From positions 1,116,001 through 1,180,000 of the forward strand of contig NZ_SNYV01000011.1 of the NCBI RefSeq assembly GCF_004363245.1: a stretch of DNA of 64,000 nucleotides, in the 5' to 3' direction. This stretch comes from Sphingobacterium yanglingense. GTDB lineage: Bacteria > Bacteroidota > Bacteroidia > Sphingobacteriales > Sphingobacteriaceae. Below are positions 43,975-53,706 of the stretch, piece by piece; the stretch's first letter is position 1; each line of letters starts with the position of its first letter. The notes under the pieces are model-generated. The model was not told the DNA's origin, ran no database searches, and was given only the letters and a program-made list of their open reading frames with translations. Made by a program: the position numbers and the translations under genes.

Positions 43975-46900
43975 TTATTTTGAAATGATATATTGGATCT
44001 GAATTGCAGTTTGATTAAACTGTAGGACAGCTTCGTAATAGTCGTTCTGTATTTGAACGGCCTGATTATTCAACATAACCCATTCTAGATAATTGATCTC
44101 ACCATTGGTAAATTGCTCTTGTGCAAGTGCTATTATTTGCCCGGCATCACGCAATTGGTTGTGCTCAAAAACAGTAACTACAGCTTGTTGAGCATGAAAG
44201 TGCTTTAATAACCCTGCATAATCGCTTTCTAACTGCTTCTTTTTAGCTTGCAGTTCGTTCTGAACGTATAGAACCTTCTGCTCCTCGGCGCGGATCTGTG
44301 CTTTCTGCCCATGGTAAAATAAAGGAATACCGATGCCTATCTCTACAGAACTAAACCGATTGCGATTTATGTCATTGAAGCTTTGGTTGAAATATCCGAT
44401 CGATAATTCGGGCAAAAGTCTCGCTTTCTCTAATCGCACATTTGCTTTTGATTTCTCAATTTCTTGAACTTGCAACAATAACTGTGGATGCTGGTCTAAG
44501 GCTACCTCGGTAAGTCCTACGGCTGTTCTATAGGTTATAGTAGAGGCAGACGGTTCATAACGGATGTCGCTATTCAGTAATAATTGCAATTGGATCTTCG
44601 CTGTTTCAATCGTCGCCGATAGCATTTGACGTTGAATGAGAATGTTTTCTCTTTGTACTGCAGCAGCCGTTCGTTCTAATTGATTACTCACTCCTTTTTC
44701 CAGTTGTAGATTGGCCTTTTCCAAAAAGCGAGCATACGCGCTATCAAGCTGTATCAGCACCTTCTCTTTTGCACGTAGAACAAGGATGTAATAGAACAAT
44801 TCGGTTACGTTCTTTTTGACTTCCAGTATACTGAGGTTTACGCCAATAACAGCAGAGTCCCATTCTGTATGCAAAACTTTTCTTTGCTGTGTATATACTG
44901 TAGGAAAGCTGATAGATTGCGATAGGCCAATGCTATTATCGAACGCAGGACCATTTATTTTTCCGAACGTCGTCCGGAGCGCAGTCTGTGGAAGACTAGC
45001 TGCTGTAGCGATTCGCTTTGCGTGGTATTCGGCCAATAGGGATTGGCTTTTTGTAGACAGATTATTGTTTGCTGCTATTTCCAATGCTTTATCTAATGAA
45101 ATATCCTGAGCCTGGAGGCTAAGGCCTATCCCTAAGAGAAAGAAAACAGTCACGGCCCGTTTGCCGAAACCTAGCCTGGAAAAGTTAAACCGCTCGAATC
45201 CGATGTATAAAATGGGGAGAACGTATAAAGTCAAAAATGTAGCGACCATTAATCCGCCGATAACTACGGTCGCCAACGGACGTTGAACTTCGGCCCCCGC
45301 CCCATTACTGATAGCCATAGGAAGAAATCCGAATGATGCTACAAATGCGGTCATCAAGACCGGTCGCAAACGGATACAGGTACCTTGGACAACAATTTTC
45401 CGCAAATTGGTTTCCCCACTTTCCCTTAGACGGTTGAACTCGGTGACTAATACAATACCATTGAGCACGGCAACACCAAACAAAGCAATGAAGCCCACGC
45501 CCGCACTAATACTAAAAGGCATCCCACGCAACGCTAAAAAGTAGATCCCCCCAATAGCTGACAAAGGAATAGCAGTGTAGATAAGAAGACTGTATTTGAC
45601 AGAGTGAAAGGCGAAATACAGAAGGATGAAAATCAAGATGAGTGATATCGGCACGGCAATCATCAATCTATCCTTCGCTTTGTTCAAGTTCTCGAATGCA
45701 CCACCATAGGTCACGTAATAACCGGGAGAGAACTTCATCCGTTTATCAACTTTGGCCTGGAGCTCATGAACAATTCCCTGTACATCCCGTCCCCGGACAT
45801 TGAATCCCACAACAATCCTTCTCTTTGCATCCTCACGCTGAATCTGGGCCGGGCCATTCTCTATGGCAACATCGGCCAACTCGTACAATGGGATCTGACC
45901 TCCACTCGATAGGGGAACAAGCAGATTACGGATATCTTCTAGGTTTTCGCGTTGGCTCTCTCCCAGACGAACAGTAAGATCAAATCTCTTTTCGCCCTCA
46001 TAGATCATTCCGGCTCGCTGTCCGGCAAATGCTGTATTTACAATTCTATTAACAGTCGCTATATTCAAATTGTACTGGGCTATACGCGCTCGATCATATC
46101 TTATAATGACCTGTGGCATGCCCGTAATAGGTTCAATATACAAGTCTTGAGCCCCTTCTACCGTCTTTATAAGTTCTCCAAAACGGCTGGCATAATAACT
46201 GAGACTATCCAAGTTCTCTCCAAATATCTTACAGACGACATCTTGCCGTGCCCCAGTCATTAGTTCATTAAACCGCATCTGTACTGGATACTGAAATCCC
46301 GTACTGATACCTGGAATAGATTCCAGAGATTTGCTCATTTTATCTGCCAATTCGGGGAATGACTTAGCCGAAGTCCATTCTTTTTTGTCCTTAAGAATGA
46401 CCATCATGTCGCTCGCCTCCATAGGCATTGGATCTGTAGGCACCTCGCCGCTTCCTATTTTCGTAACGACTTTCTCTACCTCTGGATAGTTTTCTTTGAG
46501 AATATGGGCTGCTTTCTGGGTATACGCTATCGTAGTCTGAAGATTACTACCTGTCAGTACGCGCGTATCCACCGCAAAGTCTCCCTCCTCTAAGGCTGGA
46601 ATAAATTCTCCGCCAAGGTTGGATAAAATAATAACTGCTCCTGTAAATAAGACCAAAACGGCACTGATAATCAATTTGGGGAAATGCAGTATTTTATCCA
46701 ACAAATACTGATGACCTATTTCAATACGTCTCATCACTCTGTCCGACAGGGTTGGGGTTCCTTTTATCTTTTTGCTCAAGATCAAAGAGGTCATCATAGG
46801 CACATAGGTCAGTGAAAGAATAAAAGCTCCCATCAGTGCAAAGGCTATAGTTTGCGCCATCGGTTTAAACATCTTACCCTCAATGCCTTCTAATGTAAAT

Positions 46901-48297
46901 AAAGGCAGATATACGATGAGAATAATCACCTGTCCGAACACGGCACTACTGATCATCTTATTGGCTGAACTCCCGACCTCCTTATTCATCTGTGACTGCG
47001 AAATAGCTTTAGTTCCTACAAATCTCTTATCATAGTGAAGCTGATGTAAAGCCGCCTCGACAATGATGACAGCACCATCGACTATCAGTCCAAAATCCAA
47101 AGCACCCAAACTCATCAAATTGCCACTGACACCGAATAAATTCATCATGATAATAGCAAAGAGCATGGACAGGGGAATAACCGAGGCGACCAATAACCCT
47201 GCTCTAAAATTGCCGAGAAATAGGACTAAAACGAATACAACGATCAACGCTCCCTCTGCTAGATTGGTCTCTATCGTACCGATTGCATTGTTGACCATTT
47301 TCGTGCGATCTAAGAATGGTTCCAACACAACTCCCCCTGGTAGTGTTTTTTTGATATTTTCAATACGTTCTTTTACATCTTTAATCACTTCGCTACTATT
47401 TGCTCCCTTGAGCATCATGACTACCGCACCGGCTACTTCGCCTTTATCATTGTAGGTCATCGCTCCATAGCGCGTAGCATAGCCTATTTTTACTTCCGCA
47501 ACGTCTTTTAGCAAAATAGGGGTACCATCACTAAGGGATGTTATAGGAATCTTAGCGATATCTTCTTTATTTCCGATCAATCCCTCACTGCGTATGTACA
47601 ATACAGTAGGTCCCTTTTCTATATAGGCTCCACCGGTATTTTGATTGTTGTTTTCTAATGCAGTAAATATATCGGATATGGACAAACTATGGGCTTGCAG
47701 CTGGTTCGAATTGACAGCTACCTCATATTGTTTGAGCTTGCCGCCAAAACTACTTACCTCGGCAACTCCTTTTACACCGAGCAGCTGACGCCTGACAATC
47801 CAATCTTGGATGCTACGTAGTTCAGTGACATCATATCGGTCTTGGTATCCTTCCTTGGCACGTATTACATATTGGTATATCTCGCCCAAACCTGTAGATA
47901 TAGGACCTAGCTCGGGCACTCCAATGTCTTCCGGAATTTCGCTTCGAACTGCCTGCAAACGCTCGGAAACCTGCTGTCTTGACCAGTACACATCGGTATT
48001 ATCATCGAAAACAATGGTAACGAGGGATAGTCCAAAACGGGAAAAGCTCCTTATTTCTTTAATGCCGTTGATATTACTATTGGCCTGTTCTATGGGAAAT
48101 GTAACCAAGCGCTCAATGTCTGTGGCCCCCAGTGATGGAGCTACTGTTATGATCTGGACTTGATTATCTGTAATATCGGGCTGAGCATCAATAGGTAACT
48201 TAGTCGCTTCATACAAGCCTATACCAGCCAACGCAAGAGTCAACAGCCCGATGATGAGTTTGTTCCGTATGGAAAACTCAATAATCTGATGTAACAT
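43975..48297 (-). CDS. CzcA/CusA heavy-metal RND pump fused to a TolC-like outer-membrane factor
   Basis: A 1440-residue fusion. Residues 1 to about 1040 are an RND pump of the heavy-metal (HME) type, with the proton-relay motif DFGLIVDGAVIIVEAALH (D, D, E all present) in helix 4 and 12 transmembrane helices. At about 1045-1063 a second signal-peptide-like segment (RAVTVFFLLGIGLSLQAQ) precedes about 377 residues of TolC-type coiled coils (ALEIAANNNLSTKSQSLLAE and a repeat later). The adaptor follows on the same transcript. CzcA-TolC fusions recur in Bacteroidota; processing at the internal signal is expected. Confidence 0.92.
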   Translation of the reverse strand: MLHQIIEFSIRNKLIIGLLTLALAGIGLYEATKLPIDAQPDITDNQVQIITVAPSLGATDIERLVTFPIEQANSNINGIKEIRSFSRFGLSLVTIVFDDNTDVYWSRQQVSERLQAVRSEIPEDIGVPELGPISTGLGEIYQYVIRAKEGYQDRYDVTELRSIQDWIVRRQLLGVKGVAEVSSFGGKLKQYEVAVNSNQLQAHSLSISDIFTALENNNQNTGGAYIEKGPTVLYIRSEGLIGNKEDIAKIPITSLSDGTPILLKDVAEVKIGYATRYGAMTYNDKGEVAGAVVMMLKGANSSEVIKDVKERIENIKKTLPGGVVLEPFLDRTKMVNNAIGTIETNLAEGALIVVFVLVLFLGNFRAGLLVASVIPLSMLFAIIMMNLFGVSGNLMSLGALDFGLIVDGAVIIVEAALHQLHYDKRFVGTKAISQSQMNKEVGSSANKMISSAVFGQVIILIVYLPLFTLEGIEGKMFKPMAQTIAFALMGAFILSLTYVPMMTSLILSKKIKGTPTLSDRVMRRIEIGHQYLLDKILHFPKLIISAVLVLFTGAVIILSNLGGEFIPALEEGDFAVDTRVLTGSNLQTTIAYTQKAAHILKENYPEVEKVVTKIGSGEVPTDPMPMEASDMMVILKDKKEWTSAKSFPELADKMSKSLESIPGISTGFQYPVQMRFNELMTGARQDVVCKIFGENLDSLSYYASRFGELIKTVEGAQDLYIEPITGMPQVIIRYDRARIAQYNLNIATVNRIVNTAFAGQRAGMIYEGEKRFDLTVRLGESQRENLEDIRNLLVPLSSGGQIPLYELADVAIENGPAQIQREDAKRRIVVGFNVRGRDVQGIVHELQAKVDKRMKFSPGYYVTYGGAFENLNKAKDRLMIAVPISLILIFILLYFAFHSVKYSLLIYTAIPLSAIGGIYFLALRGMPFSISAGVGFIALFGVAVLNGIVLVTEFNRLRESGETNLRKIVVQGTCIRLRPVLMTAFVASFGFLPMAISNGAGAEVQRPLATVVIGGLMVATFLTLYVLPILYIGFERFNFSRLGFGKRAVTVFFLLGIGLSLQAQDISLDKALEIAANNNLSTKSQSLLAEYHAKRIATAASLPQTALRTTFGKINGPAFDNSIGLSQSISFPTVYTQQRKVLHTEWDSAVIGVNLSILEVKKNVTELFYYILVLRAKEKVLIQLDSAYARFLEKANLQLEKGVSNQLERTAAAVQRENILIQRQMLSATIETAKIQLQLLLNSDIRYEPSASTITYRTAVGLTEVALDQHPQLLLQVQEIEKSKANVRLEKARLLPELSIGYFNQSFNDINRNRFSSVEIGIGIPLFYHGQKAQIRAEEQKVLYVQNELQAKKKQLESDYAGLLKHFHAQQAVVTVFEHNQLRDAGQIIALAQEQFTNGEINYLEWVMLNNQAVQIQNDYYEAVLQFNQTAIQIQYIISK

Positions 48298-48393
48298 ATT
48301 ATCTGTATACTATTTAGTAATTAAAGGGAATAATGTGATGCCGACACCGTCTGGAGAATAAGGATAGATAACGAATGCCTTAGACCAATAGTC

Positions 48394-48461
48394 TAATCAC
48401 AGACGTGATTATCATCTCTTATATATAGAAACGATATCAACAAAGTTGAGTGTAAACTCAA
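48394..48461. promoter_or_regulatory. Inverted repeats upstream of the RND pump gene
   Basis: TAATCAC-AGAC-GTGATTA (48394-48411) is an 18-bp operator-like palindrome about 100 bp upstream of the pump ATG. A second, TTGAGT-GTAA-ACTCAA (48446-48461), follows the stop of the Asp/His-rich gene closely and may act as a weak terminator. No metal regulator is encoded nearby to assign the operator. Confidence 0.5.
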
Positions 48462-48473
48462 TCCAATAAAAAA

Positions 48474-48887
48474 CTAAGCGTATTTTGGGGGTTGCCAGAT
48501 GGTAGACAAGAAGGTGTTGCTACTGAAGATATCATTGTATACCAATCTTTTCAATTCGCCGGATTGGGGAATTCTGTTCTGAAGTTCAAATAAGAAATTG
48601 GGAACACCGGTACAACAGACTGTCAGCACATTATTGTGTGTAATAAATGGAAGCTTTTTATCTTGATCATAATCATCATCTTCAGGATGATTGTCTAAAT
48701 GATCACCATTATAGTGAAGCGTCATAAACTCTAAAATGGTTATGTCCGAATTATGAGCTTTATGTTCTGCATAGTGCTCTACAAGTACAGGCAATTTCAA
48801 CAACTGAATAAGCTCTGTTGTTGAAAGCATGTAGGTGATTAAAAACAATATAGCGAACATCTTCTTCACAGATACAAAACTAGTCAA
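48474..48887 (-). CDS. Asp/His-rich exported protein associated with the RND pump
   Basis: A 137-residue protein with an N-terminal hydrophobic segment (MFAILFLITYMLSTTELIQLL, split here as residues 10-30) and a polar middle rich in metal ligands: EHYAEHKAHN, then HYNGDHLDNHPEDDDYDQD. Small proteins of this type sit beside CzcA-like pumps in Bacteroidota and are candidate periplasmic metal binders; this function is inference. It is 176 bp upstream of the pump gene on the same strand. Two cysteines (TVCCTG) lie at about 93. Confidence 0.6.
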   Translation of the reverse strand: MTSFVSVKKMFAILFLITYMLSTTELIQLLKLPVLVEHYAEHKAHNSDITILEFMTLHYNGDHLDNHPEDDDYDQDKKLPFITHNNVLTVCCTGVPNFLFELQNRIPQSGELKRLVYNDIFSSNTFLSTIWQPPKYA

Positions 48888-49026
48888 AAATGTAAAGCCT
48901 TTTATTTAAACTCGTAATTTGAAATTATTAAAAATTAAAGTTGTCCCATAATTCCCTCGAAACTTCCTTTCTTTGAGCTATGCTGTAAATGAAAACTGTT
49001 GTCCCATACGAAGAAGTGTAAATAGT

Positions 49027-49674
49027 CTAGGTAAGCTCAATGACATCATTGCCAACTATGGGAAACAATCGATTATCTTCGGTCTTTTTGATCATATACA
49101 AGCCTGTCCACTTCCCAAAAGCGGGGAGTGTAAGCACATTAGAATTTAAATAGAAACAGGGCAATCGGAATTGTTGTCTTCCTTTAGTATTAACCCCGAC
49201 ACCAGGATGAATATGACCTACAATATTCAAAATTGTACTGGACAGCCCAGCAATAGGTTCATGGGACAATATAAATACATCGTCCAGCTTGAGGTAATCC
49301 AGCACTTGGAGAGAAGACTGTTTTAAAAATACCGAGGATAAAAGGTCATGATTACCCTTTGTCAAAATAAAATCTATATGCGGAAATTGCTTAAGATAAG
49401 CTTCAAAGTCATCCCATTCTCGGTTCCATACGGAATGAAATAGATCTCCTAAAAAAATGACTTTTTGAACTGTCTCTTTTTGGAGCAGCTGCCCTAGACG
49501 ATCGAGCTCGTCTTGAACCCGCATCGGCGGTACAAATAGACCTTCCTGTCTAAAGTACCCCAACTTACCAAGGTGCCAGTCTGAAATAACCAATATCTGA
49601 TATTGTGGAATATACAATACCTTTTGGGCCAAAAGATCCAACATTATTCCTTGCCATACTATCCGTTGTTTCAT
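49027..49674 (-). CDS. pdeM: Ligase-associated DNA repair endonuclease PdeM
   Basis: A 215-residue metallophosphoesterase. Metal-binding motifs in order: D32-x-H34 in ISDWHLGKLGY, GDLFHSVW, GNHDLLSS, ILSHEPIAG and GHIHPG. PdeM proteins are encoded with a DNA ligase, a DEXH helicase and a SNM1-like nuclease and act in DNA damage repair. All four partners are present here. Its start overlaps the helicase stop by four bases (ATGA type), implying translational coupling. Confidence 0.93.
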   Translation of the reverse strand: MKQRIVWQGIMLDLLAQKVLYIPQYQILVISDWHLGKLGYFRQEGLFVPPMRVQDELDRLGQLLQKETVQKVIFLGDLFHSVWNREWDDFEAYLKQFPHIDFILTKGNHDLLSSVFLKQSSLQVLDYLKLDDVFILSHEPIAGLSSTILNIVGHIHPGVGVNTKGRQQFRLPCFYLNSNVLTLPAFGKWTGLYMIKKTEDNRLFPIVGNDVIELT

Positions 49675-52121
49675 GAATCAAGTTTCCCCTCCAACTGCAA
49701 TTTTAGCTTTTCTAATCGACTCTGCCAATCTTCATTGCTGTATTTTTCACGGAAAGACTCGGAAAAGATAGGGAATGCGAACGGAGTCATCCTATTCGGA
49801 AAAGTCAACAGGATTTTGTGTGTACTAATGCGATCGAATGCGCGTTGCATCCTCCCTTCTTCCAACTGAAAATCAAAAACCTCGTCGTAAGCTTGACGAA
49901 GCAACAGATTGTGCGGATCGTAGTCTTCGAACACCGAGAAAAAAAGCCCTGCATTGGCCTGCAGGTGCTTACCTTTCATCTGCCTCCCTGGATAGCCCTG
50001 AAAGACAAGGCCTGCTATTCCTGCAATGTCCCTAAAGCGTCTGCGTGCCATTTCCTGTACATTGATACCGGCTGAAATATCTTGATGAACATGGGCGGGA
50101 GACAGCAATTGAGTGATTAGGTCCAGGTCAATAGAAAAAGGTGTAGGCGATAACAACTCAAAACCGTACTCATTGCTAGCTATACTGAAGCTTATAGGCT
50201 GTAGTTTCCCAAGCCTGTAGGCTAATACTTGTGCGACACCTTCATGTACCAATTTACCATCAAAAGGGTAAACAAAGAGATGATAACCATATCGCGTATG
50301 GATGTACTCCACGAGAAGCTCATCCTCTTTAGGGAGTCCAGAACGCTTCTCTTGCTCTTTAAATAAGGGATGTAAAAACCTAATCTCACGACTTTTCCCA
50401 GACTTTTTATGAATATGGCTGAAGCTATGCCGAATGGCTATGCCCAAGTCAGGTGAAATGGAAAAACGCCCACCCATCCAGGAGGGCACAACTCCTGTCT
50501 TGCGACTACTAGGCTTTACCACAGCTTCTAGATTGCGCACCTGGATTAATTCGAGCTGCCTGCCTGAAAACCAAAATACATCACCGGCTTTTAGTCGGGA
50601 GATAAAATACTCTTCGATACTGCCCAAGTACTTGCCTGACATAAACTTGACCCGCATCATAACATCTGAAACAATAGCTCCAATACTGAGACGATGCCGC
50701 ATTGCTAACTTACGGCTTTCTACTTTATATAAACCATCGACCTTCACCAATCGGTGGAAATCAGGATACGCTGACAACGAGTTTCCTCCATGAATAAGCA
50801 TGGCCATACACTGTTTGAACTCCTCGTTGCTGATACTCTCATAACAATGGGTTTGTTTTATTTCTTGAAAAATAACCTCAGCATCAAAACCATCTCCTAC
50901 TGCCAAAGTTGTCAGGTATTGCAAAAGAACATCAAAGCTACGAATGTAGGGAATTCGCTGTTCGACTATTTGATGGGACACGGCATATTTCAACGAATCC
51001 CCCTCAATAATTTCAAGGGAATTTGTAGGAACATAGTAAATATACGAAGTCTCATAGGGTCTATGCCCGGATCGACCTGCACGTTGCAAAAAACGAGCGA
51101 TACCTTTGGGCGAGCCAATCTGTATAACACAATCGACAGGTCGAAAATCCACGCCCAGATCTAAACTGCTCGTACATACTACTGCTTTTAGTTTCCCCTC
51201 ATGTAGAGATTGCTCGACCCACTGCCTGATTTCATCGCTCAACGACCCATGATGAATAGCTAACACACCAGCAAATTCGGGATACTGGTTGATAATATGC
51301 TGGTACCATATTTCAGACTGGGAACGGGTATTGGTAAAAATCAATGTGGTACCGAATCGATTAACAATATCCACTACCTTGTCCAACAATTTGATACCGA
51401 GGTGTCCAGCCCAAGGAAACTTCTCTAAACTATCAGGCATAACTGTTTCAATAACGAGCTTTTTTTGTATATCCGCTTTCACCATAACCCCCTCATGCCC
51501 TTTTCCTAACAGAATTTCTTGTGCCTCGTCAAGATTGCCGATAGTAGCGGATACACCCCATATCTTTAAGTTCGGATTGATAGCCTTCAATCGGCTTAAT
51601 GCCAACTCGATAAGTACCCCACGCTTACTTCCCAGTAATTCGTGCCACTCATCCACAATGACAAATTCCAGATTTTTGAAATAGTCTGCTGCTCCTTTAG
51701 AAGCTAGGATAAGATGAACGCTCTCTGGCGTAGTGATCAAAGCTTGTGGAGGAGATTTCCGTTGTTTTTGGCGTGCGGAAACTGGTGTATCTCCCGTACG
51801 CAGTTCGATCCGGTAATCCAATTCAAGATCTGCACTGACCGCCTGAGTGGCTTTGTATATTTCTTTGGATAAGGCCCGCAATGGGGTAATCCATAAGGTA
51901 TGTAGCTTAGGTCCCTTAAGACGTTCTCTTTGTTTCAAAAACCGCTTGTCGCCATAATAATGTTGCAGTACACCGAACCATAAGGCAAAGGTCTTTCCAA
52001 AGCCCGTTGGTGCATTCAATAGCCCTGACTTTCCTTTGGAAACGGCACTCCAGGTTTTCTTCTGAAACTTATGCGGTTGCCACCCTTGATTAAAGAACCA
52101 GACATCAGCGATTGGATTCAT
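49671..52121 (-). CDS. Ligase-associated DNA repair DEXH-box helicase (Lhr-like)
   Basis: An 816-residue superfamily-2 helicase. Walker A is APTGFGKT (37-44); motif II is DEWH (157-160); motif III is WGVSATIG; motif VI is FLQRAGRSGHRP. The C-terminal half is Lhr-like, with winged-helix and beta-sheet elements. It unwinds DNA for the repair module. It overlaps the ligase gene by 17 bp and PdeM by 4 bp, so all are one polycistronic unit. Confidence 0.93.
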   Translation of the reverse strand: MNPIADVWFFNQGWQPHKFQKKTWSAVSKGKSGLLNAPTGFGKTFALWFGVLQHYYGDKRFLKQRERLKGPKLHTLWITPLRALSKEIYKATQAVSADLELDYRIELRTGDTPVSARQKQRKSPPQALITTPESVHLILASKGAADYFKNLEFVIVDEWHELLGSKRGVLIELALSRLKAINPNLKIWGVSATIGNLDEAQEILLGKGHEGVMVKADIQKKLVIETVMPDSLEKFPWAGHLGIKLLDKVVDIVNRFGTTLIFTNTRSQSEIWYQHIINQYPEFAGVLAIHHGSLSDEIRQWVEQSLHEGKLKAVVCTSSLDLGVDFRPVDCVIQIGSPKGIARFLQRAGRSGHRPYETSYIYYVPTNSLEIIEGDSLKYAVSHQIVEQRIPYIRSFDVLLQYLTTLAVGDGFDAEVIFQEIKQTHCYESISNEEFKQCMAMLIHGGNSLSAYPDFHRLVKVDGLYKVESRKLAMRHRLSIGAIVSDVMMRVKFMSGKYLGSIEEYFISRLKAGDVFWFSGRQLELIQVRNLEAVVKPSSRKTGVVPSWMGGRFSISPDLGIAIRHSFSHIHKKSGKSREIRFLHPLFKEQEKRSGLPKEDELLVEYIHTRYGYHLFVYPFDGKLVHEGVAQVLAYRLGKLQPISFSIASNEYGFELLSPTPFSIDLDLITQLLSPAHVHQDISAGINVQEMARRRFRDIAGIAGLVFQGYPGRQMKGKHLQANAGLFFSVFEDYDPHNLLLRQAYDEVFDFQLEEGRMQRAFDRISTHKILLTFPNRMTPFAFPIFSESFREKYSNEDWQSRLEKLKLQLEGKLDS

Positions 52122-53706
52122 TTCGGGTATTTAGAAGTGTTAATAAATCTTGTTTGGTATTTGCTTCTTGAGCTATTTTATCCCGACGCAATCGTAAAAT
52201 CCGTGGAAAGCGCAATGCAATTCCAGACTTGTGCCGTGTACTCAAACCAATACCTTCGAAGGCTAATTCGAAGACTAATTCAGGTTTTACTCTGCGAACT
52301 GGACCAAACTTTTCAAGTGTATTTCGCTTTATCCATTGGTCAACCTCTGTCAATTCTCTGTCTGTCAAGCCCGAATAAGCTTTGGTAAAGGGAACTAGTA
52401 CCTCTTCATCCCATACGGCAAAAGTATAATCGGTGAATAAGTTAGCACGGCGCCCATGTCCAGATTGGGCATAAATCAAGACTCCATCGACCGTCATGGG
52501 ATCTGCTTTCCATTTCCACCAATTGCCCCGCTTACGACCAACTTCATAGGGGCTATCTCTATGCTTGAGCATCAACCCTTCGGCATTATGTTCTCTTGAA
52601 GATATTCTGAAAAGTTCGGCTTCCTGCCAGCTTTGAAAGGACTTAATAGTGGATAGCTTTAGTATAGGACTAAGAAAATCCGCTTTCAATAGTTCTTCGA
52701 GTAGACGACGACGTTCGTGGAGCGGTAGACCGCGGATATCTTCGCCGTTCCATTCCAACAGGTCGTAACAAACCATTACCAACGGGACCTCTTCTAGATT
52801 GCGTTTGCTGACTTGCTTTCTTCCAATACGGGTCTGCATCAACTGAAAGTCTAGTGGATACCCATCCTTCCATGGAATTATTTCACCGTCCAATACGGTT
52901 CCATTCGGAAGAATTGAACGGAGTGGCTGAAATTCGATAAACTTGTCGGTCATCAAATCCTGCCCTCGACTCCAGACAAACACTTCATCTTGTCGAATGA
53001 TAATCTGGCCACGAATGCCGTCCAACTTGGGTTCCAAGATCCACTCTTCTATATCAGCCCCCTCAAAGAAACTCGGCTCTACCGGATAGGCCAAAAAAAA
53101 TGGATAAGGTAAAAAGTGCTTTTCTTGAAGAAGTTGTTCTTGAAACAGAGTCTCAAAACTCTCTTGAAAAGGATCCCATTTGCCCATGATACGATGTTCG
53201 ACGACAGGCTCCTCCATAGTTAGATACCTAGATAGCGCTTTTACAACCAATTTTCGTGACACACCTACTCTAAAATTGCCTGTAAGCAGCTTATTGAACA
53301 GAAACAAGCTTGTCCCACTAAACATAGACCAATAGGATTCAATTACCTGTCGCTGTTGCTCTGTAGATTGTTTCTGTAGCATTATAACATCCTGTACCAA
53401 GGGACGTAGGTAAAAGGGGTGACTGTCATTATCTTTTGTCAAAACAAGTCCTAAAGTCTCTGCTAAATCTCCTACAACATAATAAGATTCCTCTAAAAGC
53501 CACAATGGAATACCCGCAACCTGGGCAGCCCACTTTCTCAAATCTGTAGTTTTGATGGGACGTTTAGGTTTATACCCCATTAATAACGCTATTCCTAATA
53601 GTTTCTCCTCTTCCTCAGCAGATTGAAGATAATTATAAATGATTTCTGTTTTTTCAGATGTCTTGGTCGTCGCATCAATCCGTTCAAACAATTCTACAAA
53701 GTTCAT
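52105..53706 (-). CDS. ATP-dependent DNA ligase of the ligase-associated repair cluster
   Basis: A 533-residue ligase. The N-terminal helical domain (1-200) is followed by the nucleotidyltransferase domain with the AMP-accepting lysine K227 in LEPKLDGIRGQI. Further motifs include VLDGEIIPW (motif III), EGLMLKH (motif IV) and WWKWKADP (motif V). The OB domain follows. It seals nicks in the repair cluster. It overlaps the nuclease gene by 4 bp and the helicase gene by 17 bp. Confidence 0.93.
   Translation of the reverse strand: MNFVELFERIDATTKTSEKTEIIYNYLQSAEEEEKLLGIALLMGYKPKRPIKTTDLRKWAAQVAGIPLWLLEESYYVVGDLAETLGLVLTKDNDSHPFYLRPLVQDVIMLQKQSTEQQRQVIESYWSMFSGTSLFLFNKLLTGNFRVGVSRKLVVKALSRYLTMEEPVVEHRIMGKWDPFQESFETLFQEQLLQEKHFLPYPFFLAYPVEPSFFEGADIEEWILEPKLDGIRGQIIIRQDEVFVWSRGQDLMTDKFIEFQPLRSILPNGTVLDGEIIPWKDGYPLDFQLMQTRIGRKQVSKRNLEEVPLVMVCYDLLEWNGEDIRGLPLHERRRLLEELLKADFLSPILKLSTIKSFQSWQEAELFRISSREHNAEGLMLKHRDSPYEVGRKRGNWWKWKADPMTVDGVLIYAQSGHGRRANLFTDYTFAVWDEEVLVPFTKAYSGLTDRELTEVDQWIKRNTLEKFGPVRRVKPELVFELAFEGIGLSTRHKSGIALRFPRILRLRRDKIAQEANTKQDLLTLLNTRNESNR

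Noticed and set aside
47063..47455. Plus-strand frame of 130 codons
   Set aside because: Antisense to the RND pump over its conserved membrane helices; a shadow of those biased codons.
48940..49008. 11-bp direct repeat GTTGTCCCATA, 58 bp apart
   Set aside because: Only two copies, with no further structure; could be chance in AT-rich intergenic DNA.
50434..51164. Two plus-strand frames of about 120 codons
   Set aside because: Both are antisense to the helicase gene, which has all its motifs.
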